From NCBI RefSeq assembly GCF_000143415.4, contig NW_003314267.1:1822529-1886528 (forward strand): DNA of 64,000 nt. The letters run 5' to 3'. Numbering within the stretch: the first letter of the stretch is position 1; each line of letters opens with the position of its first letter. The notes under the pieces were generated by a model, which was given only the letters and a program-made list of their open reading frames with translations, did no database searches and had not been told where the DNA came from. This stretch comes from Selaginella moellendorffii (taxonomy: Eukaryota > Streptophyta > Lycopodiopsida > Selaginellales > Selaginellaceae). The position numbers were made by a program, and so were the translations under genes. This document shows, piece by piece, positions 9,300 to 20,646 of this stretch.

Positions 9300-10566
9300 A
9301 AAAGGCTGCCACGTCAGACATTGATAAAATCTTAATTAACTTCATTATTTATATTTTAACTTTTTTTAATAATAATAACAAAGGTTTCAATGTGAGTGCA
9401 TGGAATATAGAAAGGGAATACAAAAATGTGTATATCAATTAACTCAATTGTCTTTTGGGTAGTTGATATGGCAAAAAATTGTATTATATTATAAAATATA
9501 TAAATTACACAAATGTGTTTAATTATAATAGCGATTTTACTCATTGAAATGGCAAAATCATTTAGGGTAATGTTGCTATTTGCAAAAGTAGTGAAAAACC
9601 CTTTGCTCCTGAATTATGTGATAAATTTTTTATCCCACTATGTATACATAGTAAAATCTAAGTCAATGTCATGTTTGTAAATTTTTAATTTCCCATTAGT
9701 TTTATTCAATAGATGGTTTAATACATTTTTGTATACATGAATCAAGGTAAAGTATAAAAATAAAAATTAATTGATTTCATTTGTTACAACATGTAAGATT
9801 TAACTAAATATTATTTGAATGGTAATCCTGTAAAGTTTATTATGTAAAATGGTTTTTTTACTTATTTTATATAGAAATCTTCCATAGCCAAAGATGAAAT
9901 CTACACTCGCACAAAACATCATTTAAAGTAACGGTGTCCTTTATGATTGTAGAATGTCATGGCCCATTTGCAAGAGGATTAAGTAGATCTTTCTCTTTTA
10001 AAGACTAAATCATTTTGGCTCAAAGTTGGATCATTATTAAGATTGTAAAAGGAGAATTAGTCACATATAGATATGATGGCTGTTTCAAATAGTAATTCTA
10101 CTTTAACTGCTTTGTTAGCCATAATAAACATTCTAGAAAGCTATAGTATTGTTAGGCTAGGGATTTATAAAGCCAATTCCCTCAAAGTTCATAACCTCTT
10201 TTTGATCTGTGGCTGCTAAAAAACTAACACATAATTTATTAAGTTTACATGGTATAAGGCACTTAAAAAGAGTAGATCACATATGTGGTATGCCCTACAC
10301 ATGTGCCATTTCTATATAAATATTATAATGCACACAATTATATTTTGATTGGTCAAATGCACATATATTGTAATATGCATTCAACATATTTGTATTATAA
10401 TATTGTGTGCAATTGAAAATAAGAAAAATATATCTACACATATGTAAATAAATATAAACCCATGTGCAATCATATATTCATTTCTATAGAGGGAAATATA
10501 AAATTTTAAAGGAATTATAATAAATAAATAGATAAATAAATAAATAATCTTATTATGTTTAGAAAC
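9300..10566. other. AT-rich decayed repeat sequence
   Basis: Very AT-rich, no gene seen. At 9391-9446 it holds a 5'-truncated piece of the element A LTR (begins TGTGAGTGCATGGAATATAG), showing that further A-family copies have decayed here. Confidence 0.6.
9391..9446 (-). repeat. truncated A-family LTR fragment
   Basis: The first 50-odd bases match the LTR at 10567 closely, then similarity stops in AT-rich DNA. Confidence 0.7.
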
Positions 10567-10741
10567 TGTGAGTGCATGGAATATGGAAAGGGAATACAGA
10601 AATGTGCATATCAATTAGCCCAAAAACCCTAGCTTATATACAGGAGCGAATGGTCCGGATTGAAACCAATTTGACGGCTACCAAAATCCCACTACACTAA
10701 TATTAGTATACGGCATCATAGCCGTACACTTGGCCCTCACA
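10567..10741 (-). repeat. element A 3' LTR
   Basis: 175 bp, TG...CA ends in either direction, adjoining a purine-rich tract (CCCCTCCTCTC on the plus strand, 10745-10755) on the internal side. Confidence 0.9.
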
Positions 10742-10773
10742 TCATCCCCTCCTCTCGGAATAATGAAAGACCA

Positions 10774-11566
10774 TCAGGGTTCTCTTGTAGATGGGCCGGG
10801 ATCTGGAGGAACATCAGGAGGAGGCATCGGTGGATCTGTAGATGGTATTAACCGTTCCTGATCCCTTTGTATGAAGTGTTTTAACTGCTGCACATGCACA
10901 ATCTTTGGAGGATCGGCCTGCTGGATGTCATGCCGAACCTCATAAACTTGTGGTCCAACTTGCCGCAACACCTGATATGGTCCTTTCCACTGTGCAAGGA
11001 GCCCCTTAGATAAACCACATACCGTAAGATGGGGAAAACGGACTAACACCAAATCATCCACTTTGTACTCCGTAGGTGGACGATGATGGGAGTTGTAGCG
11101 CCGTTGTTGTCCCACTTGTATGTGGCCTAACTGTTCGGCAGACTCCACTCGGAAAAGTGGAAGAATGCTTGTCAAATATTGATCCCATAACCTAGCATCC
11201 GCAGCTCGTGGCAATTGCGAAGGTAAACCCAGCTTCGTTGGTAATATTGGATCATGACAATATAAAATTTTATATGGTGAAGCACCAACAGAACTCTGCA
11301 CCCCAGTGACATATGCATACCAAAAAGACGGTAAATAACCATCTCAATCCGAATGCTGAAAGTTCACATACTTTGCAATCATCCCCTTGAACGTCCGAAT
11401 GAGCCGTTCCACCAGACCGTCTGATTGTGGATGATAAGCACTCGTGAAGGTGTGGCAAATCCCCAAAGGAGACGTCAAAACATGAAATGCCTCATCCATA
11501 AATGTGGGACCATTATCTGAAAGAATCCGCTCTGGACAAGAATGCTGAAACACCACTTGATTGAGG
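10774..11566 (-). pseudogene. element A integrase C-terminal part
   Basis: Encodes the DDE-core tail (LSDNGPTF, TSAYHPQSDGLVERLIRTFK) and the C-terminal integrase region with the GPYQVLRQVGPQVYEV motif. A TGA near 11341 replaces a Trp codon that copy C at 37.4 kb still has. The HHCC and first Asp regions are missing through a deletion near 11610. Confidence 0.85.
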
Positions 11567-11589
11567 AAGAAGTATCCAACAGCAGTTGC

Positions 11590-13693
11590 AGAGGTGCTAG
11601 CAAGAGAAAATCCACAGATGCTGGAACGACAGGCTCGTCAGAAATATGAGAAGAGAGTGAAAATGGAAGAGGAGCTCGAGAAAGGGCATCAGCATCAGCC
11701 ATAGAACTCCCTGGGCGGTGAACAACATCAAAATCATATATCTGAAGCTTCAAAGCCCACCGAGCAGTACGACCAACTAGGTTCTTCCGCTTTAATAACG
11801 AAGTAACAGCAGCATGGTCACCTTCAAGTAACATCCGAGAACCATGTAGATATGCATGGAGTTTCTCAAAACCCTAGATTGCTGCTAAACACTCTTTCTC
11901 TGTCGTGGAGTAGTTCATCTCCACTGGTTGTAATGTACGGCTTATATATGCAATGGGATGGCACTGACCAGGCACACTCGAGCTCTCTTGCATTAACACA
12001 CCTCCAAGACCAATGTCAAAAGCATCCACGGGCAAAATAAAAGGTCGAGTGTAGTTAGGATATGCCAAAACCGGAGGAGTTGTCAATAACTCTTTGAGAT
12101 CCCCAAATGCCCTCTCACAATCCAGAGACCAAATGAAAGATGACGTTGATGACTTCAACAACGCTCGCAATGATGTAGTGCGATCAGAAAGATGATCCAC
12201 AAAACACCCGAGATACTGCACCTTGCCCAAGAAGCGCTGCACATCATTCACACACTTCGGAGTAGGGAACTTTAGAACAGCCACAAGTTTGTCAGGATCA
12301 ACTTGCAAACCCTCACGAGAAATACGGTACCCAAGATAAGTTGTGTCCTTGGATCCAAACACACACTTCGACCGCTTCAGCTTTAAACTAACGTCGCGTA
12401 GCCGATCCAACACTTTACAAACATCACGAATGTGCTCCTCCCACGTCCCCTCCAAGTGGATCAAGACATCATCAATGAAGTCAGCAGTCACCTCCGGCAT
12501 ATCGCAAAAAATCTCGTCCATTATCCGTTAAAAAGTTGCTGGAGCATTGTTGAAACCAAATGGCATCACCAAGAACTCATACAAACCAAATGGTGCACGA
12601 AAAGCAGTCTTAGGTATATCTTCTTCGGCCATCGGTACTTGCCAGTACCTAGAAGCAAAATCTAGCTTGGTGAACCAACGACTTCGCCCCAAACGATCTA
12701 AGAGATCAACAGTGTGAGGAAGAGGGTACACATCTGGGATCGTTATGTCGTTTAACGGACAATAGTCGATGCAGAAACGAATACTTCCATCAGGCTTCGT
12801 CACAAGATGAGGTTCACATGCCCAAGGACTCCGTGACTTTCAAATAACACCCTTCTCCAACATCTCCTTGACATTTGCATGTAAAATTTTGATCTCCTTT
12901 GGTGACCGACGACAAACATGAACCTTGATTGGACGAGCATCCCCAGTTGGAATCAGATGACGTGTGGCAATCTTGGCTCCAGACGATAGGTCAAAGTCAA
13001 AGAGATCAGAATACTCCTTCATGAGCCGGTAAATTGCTGCAACACAAAGATCGTCGGAGGGATCGGAAAAGGGAGGAGCAGAACAAGATGGAAACACAGG
13101 AGGAAATAGTGGGGAAACAAAAGTAATGGAAGCAGAGGTAGAAGTAGAGGGACGAAGAAGTACGGAAGTGAGAGGAATGGATGAAACATAAGGAAGTATG
13201 AGACAAGGGGGAGAAGCCTCAAAGTCACACTTGGCATGATTGCGCTGCAACCAATCCATACCAAGAATGAGGTCAAAAACTTGACTCGGCACCACCCGCA
13301 ACGACTGCAACTCAAGCTCGAGATCGCCCACACACACAACCAAGTCTGCACCATCCTGTGCACATGCATGTGTACGGCCATTGCTATAAAGAATGAAAAC
13401 TGGTTCTGCTGCATGACGCAAGTGTAGACGACAACGTGTGGCAATAGGTCAAGCAATAGAAGATAAACTCGAACCTGTATCAACCAACACGGAGAGAATA
13501 ATAGGAGACCTCTTGTTATAAAGACGAGCTTGGAAAGTAAACACTGGATGAACTAGTGCTGAGTGAACCCCTTGATGATACTCCCGAAAGAAAGATGGAG
13601 GGGTCACTGACTTATTCGCGCAAGGTCCCTCCGTTACTCACGTGACTCCTTGTTTCCCAGATGCATCTCGGTGTCCAAACCTTCCATTGCAGT
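11590..13693 (-). pseudogene. element A protease, reverse transcriptase and RNase H
   Basis: Minus strand, in order: protease VDTGSS near 13470 with downstream LILGMDWLQR; RT with KPDGSIRFCIDY, PLPHTVDLLDRLG, FTKLDFASRYWQ, FGLYEFLVMPFG and active-site FIDD; RNase H with FILPVDAFDIGLGGVL and DALSRAP. Stops at about 13450, 12840, 12528 and 11872 each fit a single C-to-T or G-to-A change in CAA, CGA or TGG. The right end is cut by element B insertion at the 5-bp target GCAGT. Confidence 0.88.
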
Positions 13694-14055
13694 TGTCAGG
13701 AATCCCCCAATTCTTGCCATATTCCTGACTCTCACCTGATTCCTGACCTGCAAACCACATTCCTGACTCTTGAGACACTTCCCTATTCCTGACTCTCTGA
13801 TTTCCTGTACAATTCTTGAGTCTCGAGCCAGATTCCTGATGATGATGTGGCGCCTCCTCGACCTCAGCTATATTTAGGCCGTCCTTGATCTAAGAGTGGT
13901 GGAGCTTCATCAACCTATAGTATATATAGGTTAGCCTTGTTCCATTTCTCCACAATCTGAATCAACACCAGTCTAAGGCCTCTTCTTTGTTATTCACTAG
14001 CTTTTCTCTTTGTCTTTTGCATTTTCTAGTCTTGATCTTGTTGGGGGTCTTGACA
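13694..14055 (+). repeat. element B 5' LTR
   Basis: Begins TGTCAGG, ends TTGACA. U3 has five copies of ATTCCTGA, a TATA box TATATATA at 13921-13928 and a predicted transcription start near 13950, 29 bp downstream. Confidence 0.95.
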
Positions 14056-14057
14056 GT

Positions 14058-14073
14058 TTGATTCAGATTGTGG
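14058..14073 (+). other. element B primer-binding site, apparent self-priming
   Basis: TTGATTCAGATTGTGG starts 2 nt after the LTR, where a PBS belongs. It is the exact reverse complement of CCACAATCTGAATCAA at 13950-13965 in the LTR, right where transcription should begin. tRNA-derived PBSs normally begin TGG and match a tRNA 3' end; this one does not. Confidence 0.75.
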
Positions 14074-14437
14074 TTTTTCGTTTTTTGCTTTAGCTCGTTT
14101 TGATCGTTTGATTGCCTTTGCCTTTTTTCCCTCTTTTTTTCTTTCTTCTTTTCCAATGGAGTCTCCACGCCATCCTGACTTCTTTGCTGAAGTCCTTGCA
14201 AAAATCCAGTCTGAGAATACCGAGCTGAAAGTGACCCTTCTTCGCATGCAGCAAGAACTTGCTTCACTTTCGGCTCAAGGATCTAGCAAAGTTCCTGAAC
14301 CGAAGGTGAGTTTCCTGTAAGCAACCAAAGGGAACGACTCGAGAGACGATCCATGGGGTTCAAATATAGAGGGAAAGGGCCCATGAATAAGAGTGCACCC
14401 CCTTTTCCAATTGGTTAAGGGTCTTGGGATATTTGGG

Positions 14438-14492
14438 GTTAAGCGTCCTTGGGTTTGAATAGTACTGGGCTGGGTGACCTCCCGGGAAGTCC
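14438..14492 (+). promoter_or_regulatory. 5S rRNA-like block in TRIM 5' LTR (pol III promoter)
   Basis: GTTAAGCGTCCTTGGG corresponds to 5S box A (GTTAAGCGTGCTTGGG), GAATAGTACT to the intermediate element and TGGGTGACCTCCCGGGAAG to box C, in the 5S order and spacing. An identical block is at 14837-14891. Confidence 0.85.
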
Positions 14493-14836
14493 AAACTCAG
14501 GAGCTTACATTTGGTATCAGAGAGGTCTCGGGTCCGACTCTGTTGGTTGGCTAAGGGAATCGCACCACATGTTGATTGACATCTGGCTGGTCCAGTTTGC
14601 TCCCACTGGGCTCGACCCGAGGGGTAGGGTGTCAAGAGAGCGGGGCTCTCAGGAGAGCTGCGGCTCTCAGCTTCCGTTCACGAGGGCGTGAACTTGCAGG
14701 GAAGCGTGGTGGATTGTAAGCAACCAAAGGGAACGACTCGAGAGACGATCCATGGGGTTCAAATATAGAGGGAAAGGGCCCATGAATAAGAGTGCACCCC
14801 CTTTTCCAATTGGTTAAGGGTCTTGGGATATTTGGG

Positions 14837-14891
14837 GTTAAGCGTCCTTGGGTTTGAATAGTACTGGGCTGGGTGACCTCCCGGGAAGTCC
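14837..14891 (+). promoter_or_regulatory. 5S rRNA-like block in TRIM 3' LTR
   Basis: Same sequence and spacing as in the 5' LTR, 399 bp downstream. Confidence 0.85.
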
Positions 14892-15631
14892 AAACTCAGG
14901 AGCTTACATTTCCCAGCGAAATTTTTAGGGAAGCGTTCGGAGCTTCGCGGATTCCTGAACCAAATGGAGCTGATCTTCGCACTTCAACATCAGCGGTACC
15001 CCACTCCCGAGTCTCAAATCGGTGCGATTGGGACGTTGCTCGAAGGTGCAGCTTTGTCATGGTTTTCTCCTCTCCTGGAGAAGAGCATGAAAGGGGTCGT
15101 GGTTCCGGAGCTGATGGATCTTCAATTGTTCAAAGAGAAGCTCGAAGCATGTTTTGGCGAGACGGATCGGGTTTGGGCTGCCACCACAAAGATGAGACGT
15201 CTTTCTCAAGGGTCTCATCCTGCCTCGATCTATGCTGCAGAGTTCCAACTCCTTGCCTTGGACACTCAGTGGGATGAGCGGGCCCTGATTGATCAATTTC
15301 GTTTCGGCCTTAACAACAGTGTCAAGGATTTGTTGCTCACCATGGAGGATCCCACGGACTTGTCGGACGCCATCAACAAAGCTGTTCGATGCGACAATTG
15401 TCTCTTTGAACGTCGTCAGGAAAGTCACCGTGCCGCCGTTTTCCCGTCCCAGACTCAGGAATCCCAACTTGAGTCTTCAGGGCATACTCTTGAACCTACT
15501 GCTCCGGTCCCGATGGATATTTCTGGTACTCCCCGACTCATTAGAGGGAAGTTGAGTCTTGCTAAGAAGCAACGTCGAATATCTCATAATCTTTGCCTCT
15601 ACTGTGCTGATCCTAATCACAAAGCAGTTGT

Positions 15632-18600
15632 GTGTCCCAAGAAGCCTCCCCGACTGCTCGAGTTCACTCTGCCTCAAAGTCCACCTCTGTTGCAGTCGGG
15701 AAACGACCCTGTCCAAACAGAGTAGGAGCTGTCTGTTTGGACTCCCCGAATAAAAATCACTTCTCTTCTTTATCAAGCTCCTCACCACCTTTCATCAAAG
15801 CCACCACCAATTCCCGCAACTTCCGCATCCCATGTCTCCTTTCTTTCACCGGACAATCAGGACTCAAGGCTCTGGCGCTACTGGACTCGGGTGCAACTTC
15901 CTGCTTCATGGACACGGACTTTGCTGCTCGACATCACGTTCCTCTTTCTCCTACCATACGGGATCTGCGGGTTGAAGGTATTGGCGGGCATTTTGTGTCT
16001 CCCTCTTCTGGACTTAGGGAAACATTGCCCGTTCGAGTACATATCGGCTCCACCGTCACCGATATCGCCTTCAACATCATCAACAGCAAGTCCTCCTCTG
16101 TGGTGCTTGGCCTCCCTTGGTTCCAACTACATCAGCCTCAGATCTGTTGGAAGGAATTAAAGCTTGTCTCTCCCACATCACCATCTTCCATGGCTTCCCT
16201 TGCTGTTCATCGAGTCCGAATCAGGAAAAGTTCCCTAAACTCAAATCGGGGATCTATTCCTGACTCTACGAAGTTTTCACCCTCTTCTTTTTCCTCTCTT
16301 CCATCTTCCACTGGACAATATCCTCATCTCATCATTCCATTTAGTCGTATGCCTTCTCCTATCTCCACAATCACTATGAAAGAACTCCTTCATGAAGAAC
16401 CTCTTTTCCTTTTTGCTTTGCATGTTTCTCCTGTCAGTCTTCCTGAGAAGTATCATGATTTTGGGGATGTGTTTGACAAGAAAAAAGCTAGTGTCTTGCC
16501 TATTCATCGGCCTTATGACTGTCCCATTGATTTACAGGAAGGAGCGTCACCTCCGTGGGGGCCTATCTATGGGTTATCCCTGTCCAAGCTTCAAGCCCTC
16601 AAAGAGTATGTGGATCAGAACCTTGCCTCGGGGTATATTCAGCATTCACAGTCCCCGGCTGGAGCACCTGTATTCTTTGTCAAGAAGAAGGACAGGAGTT
16701 TGTGGCTAGTCATTGACTACCGAGGTTTGAACAAGGTGACTGTTCGGAACCATTATCCGCTGCCCCTGATCTTGGACCTATTGGAACGCCTCGGCGGTGC
16801 CCGCTTCTTCACCAAGATCGACCTCCGTGGAGCATACAACCTGATCCGGATCCGGCCTAGTGATGAATGGAAGATTGCATTCCGAACCCGCTATGGCCAC
16901 TTCGAGTACACTGTCATGCCATTTGGCTTGACAAATGCTCCAGCAGTTTTTCAACTCATGGCAAATGACATCTTTCGGGAGTTTCTTGATCAGATGGTGA
17001 TCGTCTACCTTGATGACATCCTCATCTACTCAAAAACTCAGGAGGAGCACGACGAATATGTACGTAAGGTGTTGGCGAAGTTGCGAGAACACGGCCTATA
17101 CGCGAAGCTTGAGAAATGTTCCTTCGATCAGCAGTCTGTGGAGTTCCTTGGGTACATTGTCACTCCTGAGGGTATCACGATGGATCCTGCCAAAGTCAAG
17201 ACTATTCTCGAATGGGAGCTTCCCCAATCAATGTCGGACGTTCAGGTTTTCCTTGGCTTCGCCAACTTCTATCGCAAATTCATTGATCACTACTCTGACA
17301 TTGTCCTTCCTCTCACGCATCTCACTCACAAGGATGTTCCCTTCCCTTGGTCTGCTGCTGCCCAGCAGGCCTTCGACACACTCAAGGCGGCCTTCAGTTC
17401 TGCTACCGTCTTGATCCACGCTGATCCTTCACAACCTTTCTTCATCGAGGCTGATGCGTCCGACTTTGCCATTGGTGCTATGCTGTCTCAACTCGGAGCG
17501 GATCAAGAACTTCATCCGGTCGCTTTCCATTCTCGGAAATTCCAGCCGGCGGAGATCAATTATGAAATCCACGACAAGGAGCTCCTTGCTATTGTGGATT
17601 CCTTTGGAGAGTGGCGTTGTTTCTTGGAGGGGGCAGGCCATCAAACAATGGTCTGGATGGATCACAAAAATCTCAAGTACTTTGCCACTTCCCGAGTTTT
17701 GAGCCGTCATCAAGCAAGGTGGGCATAATTCCTGAGTCGATTTGACTTTGTTATTAAGTACACACCTGGAAAGCTTCAAGGCCTTCCTGATGCTCTTTCA
17801 AGGCGCTCCTATCTCAGTCTCAGGCCTGGTAATCCTGCCTTCCATCAACAAGATCAAGTTATCCTCGGTCCTGATCGGCTTCAAGTTATGGCAATTTCCC
17901 TGGCCCCTCAGGACTCCTCCTTGATGGATGCGATCAGAAACGATCTTCAATCCGATGATCTCGCCAACGACATTTTCCCCCATCTTCAGGCTGGACACCC
18001 AGTGACTCCCGACTGCCGGCGATTTGACGAGTTCGAGTTCTTAGATGGCTTATTGCACCGTGGGGAGTAGCTTTACATTCCTGAAGGTGATGCTCGAAGG
18101 TTGGTTCTGATGGCGTGCCACGATAGCCCGACTGCTGGTCACTTCGGCATTGCAAAAACCTATGAGCTGGTTGCACGGGATTTTTGGTGGCCTCACATGG
18201 ATGACTACATCAAAGCCTTTGTTACCTCCTGTGACACTTGCGCTCGGAATAAGGTACCTCGCCACCTTCCTTTAGGTTTGCTTCGATCCCTCCCGGTCCC
18301 TTCAGGTCCTTGGGAATCCATCTCCATGGATTTCTTGAGTGATCTTCCCAGTTCTGGAGGCTTCAATAGCATTTTAGTTGTGGTGGATCGCTTCACAAAG
18401 ATGGCGCACTTCCTGCCATGTACCAAGGAGTTTTCGGGCGAGGACATGGCAAAACTGGTATTCAGAGAAATTTTCCGACTTCATGGGATTCCTGCAGATG
18501 TGGTTTCGGATCGGGGACCTTAGTTCATCTCTCATTTCTGGCAACGGTTTTTGCAACTGCTAGGAGTGAAGGCCAACCTCTCCTTAGCGTATCATCCTCA

Positions 18601-19471
18601 AACTGATGGACAGTCCGAGCGAATGATTCAGACGTTGGAACAATTCTTGAGGTGCTTCATCAACTATCATCAGGATAACTGATTCGATATCCTTCCCCTT
18701 GCTGAGTTCTCCTATAACAACTCTATTCACTCCTCTCTTCGAGTTTCCCCCTTCTTTGTGAACTCTGGTCGAAATCCTCGATTTAATCTCTCACTTCCTT
18801 CTCCACCCGACTCCTCTTGTTCAAATCCCCGCTTTGAGGCATTTGTCTCCAATCTCCAGGAACTCCACAACTCCATCTCCTTCCATCTCCATCGTGCTCA
18901 GGAATCTCACAAAACATTTGCCAATATCCATCATCAGGATTGTCCCCCTTACAATATCGGGGATAAAGTCTGGCTCCTCAGGAGAAATATCTCCACCACC
19001 AGACCCTGTCCAAAACTCGATTTCAAACACCTTGGTCCATTCCCTATCACTGCCATCATTAATCCTGTCACTTATCACCTTGCACTTCCTTCCTCATATC
19101 AAATTCACCCCGTTTTTCACTCCTCTCTCCTTGAGCCTTATATTCCTAGTCCTATTCCAAATCGGGTCATTCCTCCGCCTCCACCAGTGCAGCTCGAGGA
19201 TGGGTCTGAGTATGAGGTTCAGGACATCCTTGATTCCAAGATTTCACGGTCTAAACTCTACTATCTGGTCGATTGGAAGGGTTATGGACCTGAGGAATGC
19301 ACTTGGGAACCTGCGGACAACCTGATTCATTCTCCTGACCTTGTTCAGGACTTCCACCGCCGCTATCCTTCTCGTCCCAGTCCCCATTCTTTTTCTCCAT
19401 CTCCCATCCCTCGCCGCTCATCTCATCTTCCTCTTTGTTCACGTTCACGTCCTTGTTCCTCTCGTTCTTGA
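15632..19471 (+). pseudogene. element B Pol (PR-RT-RH-IN-chromodomain) with four stops
   Basis: One frame throughout. Protease LLDSGATSCFMD near 15880; RT WLVIDYRGLNKVTVRNHYPL, FFTKIDLRGAYN, VMPFGLTNAP and VYLDDILIYSK; RNase H IEADASDFAIGAML; integrase HX5H...CDTC zinc region, SMDFLSDLP, VVVDRFTKMAHF and YHPQTDGQSERM; chromodomain YYLVDWKGYGPEECTWEP near 19255-19315. Stops at 17726 (TAA), 18068 (TAG), 18521 (TAG) and 18680 (TGA) sit where CAA, CAG, CAG and TGG are expected, so each fits one C-to-T or G-to-A change. Apart from these the domains are complete and in frame. Confidence 0.92.
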
Positions 19472-19482
19472 GGAGGGGGTGC

Positions 19483-19844
19483 TGTAAGGAATCCCCCAAT
19501 TCTTGCCACATTCCTGACTCTCACCGGATTCCTGACCTGCAAACCACATTCCTGACTCTTGAGACACTTCCCTATTCCTGACTCTTTGATTTCCTGTACG
19601 ATTCTTGAGTCTCGAGCTAGATTCCTGATGATGATGTGGCGCCTCCTCGACCTCAGCTATATTTAGGCCGTCCTCGATCTAAGAGTGGTGGAGCTTCATC
19701 AACCTATAGTATATATAGGTTAGCCTTGTTCCATTTCTCCACAATCTGAATCAACACCAGTCTAAGGCCTCTTCTTTGTTATTCACTAGCTTTTCTCTTT
19801 GTCTTTTGCATTTTCTAGTCTTGATCTTGTTGGGGGTCTTGACA
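19483..19844 (+). repeat. element B 3' LTR
   Basis: 362 bp, starts TGTAAGG after the polypurine tract GAGGAGGGGG, ends TTGACA; 98% like the 5' LTR by eye. Confidence 0.95.
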
Positions 19845-19849
19845 GCAGT

Positions 19850-20406
19850 AGCACCAATGGGACATTGCTGACGCCAAGGTCTCCACCTAGGAAATGGAGG
19901 TCACCAATCCGGAAAACGCCGACAACGCTAATAAGTATGACCAACTTCATCACATGCCCAACAGCGAACATCACGGCCACGACCACGTCCTCGCCCTTGA
20001 CCTTGGACTCGAGCAGCAGCAGCATCAACCTCCATTGGAACAGGACCATCACCCACAGGAAGTGGAGCTGAAGGACGTGCAGTGAGAAGTGGAAGAGGCG
20101 ACGTCTCATAACGTTGTGCCAAGCGAAGAGCATCGTCAAGGGTGGCGGGAGCAAGTGCATGCATAAGGCCGACAAGATCTTGACGAAGTGCTGGCCACAA
20201 CATTCCTAGCTTGATCCGCTCCGACATATTTGGTTCTGCACGAAGCAAAATACTTCGGAAACAAACACCAAATTGCATCACTGACTTAGATGGCCCTTGG
20301 CGAAGACGATGCAATTGTTGGAAAGCATCATCACAGTCATTGGCATGTTCGAAGGCACGTTTGAAGACATCTGGAAGAACACTCCAATCCTCGCGAGTGG
20401 CTGCTC
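19850..20406 (-). pseudogene. element A Gag, C-terminal part
   Basis: Continues the gag frame from 28587 after the LINE insertion: EDWSVLPDVFKRAFE, QLHRLRQGPSKSVMQF and, after a basic Arg-Gly run, zinc knuckle CWACDEVGH with a TAG inside the knuckle before RC. The left end is cut by element B. Confidence 0.85.
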
Positions 20407-20424
20407 CCAAACCGTTGTACCAAC

Positions 20425-20448
20425 AAAAAAAAAAAAAAAAAAAAAAAA
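20425..20448 (+). repeat. poly(A) 24 at LINE 5' junction
   Basis: Uninterrupted run of 24 A between the left target duplication and the LINE 5' UTR; on the wrong side for a normal LINE tail. Confidence 0.9.
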
Positions 20449-20646
20449 TGATTGGCGTGTTAGGGCGTGGAGGAGCACAACGTCCAGCACCATGGCTGCC
20501 GTGATCGGAGGCGCGGCCAGAGGAGGGAGAGCGCAAAGGGGAGAGCGCCCAATCTCCCCGCACTTGCTACCGACGGCGGGGGCATCCGCCGCGAGATCCA
20601 GGGAAGAATCACTCCAGAATCTCTCTGTTTTTTCTTTTACACTGCT

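Larger units (their letters stand above)
14316..14908 (+). mobile_element. Cassandra-like TRIM (5S-bearing LTRs)
   Basis: A 593-bp non-coding LTR element: two 194-bp LTRs (14316-14509 and 14715-14908) that I read as identical, TGTAAG...TTACA ends, and the 5-bp target duplication TTTCC on both sides (14311-14315, 14909-14913). The internal part begins TTTGGTATCAGAG, an initiator-Met-tRNA PBS, and has no coding capacity. The LTR contains a clear 5S-rRNA-like block. This combination defines Cassandra TRIMs, known from seed plants and ferns. Inserted in B's gag. Confidence 0.9.
14156..15725 (+). pseudogene. element B Gag, interrupted by TRIM
   Basis: ATG at 14156. The first 53 codons or so run into the TRIM at 14316 and the frame resumes at 14914 in the same phase once one TTTCC is dropped. 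Downstream is a typical Ty3 Gag: the GTLLEGAALSWFSPL capsid segment, YAAEFQLLALDTQWDE, then zinc knuckle CLYCADPNHKAVVC (CX2CX4HX4C) near 15590-15635. Ends TAG at 15725, overlapping Pol in the -1 frame. Confidence 0.9.
13694..19844 (+). mobile_element. chromodomain Ty3/gypsy retrotransposon B
   Basis: Complete element with 362-bp LTRs (13694-14055, 19483-19844; 7 differences), flanked by the 5-bp target duplication GCAGT (13689-13693, 19845-19849). Gag and Pol are in different frames. Pol ends in a chromodomain, making B a chromovirus. The PBS is not a tRNA complement but matches B's own LTR (see 14058). Pol carries four in-frame stops, so this copy is inactive. A TRIM sits in gag. B itself is inserted in element A. 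Confidence 0.95.

Noticed and set aside
14436-14492. Possible true 5S rRNA gene
   Set aside because: Only the 3' half of 5S is present and it is part of a duplicated LTR with TSD, so it belongs to the TRIM.
20467-20646. N-terminal extension of LINE ORF1 from 20467
   Set aside because: The open frame begins with GTG, not ATG; the first ATG is at 20647.
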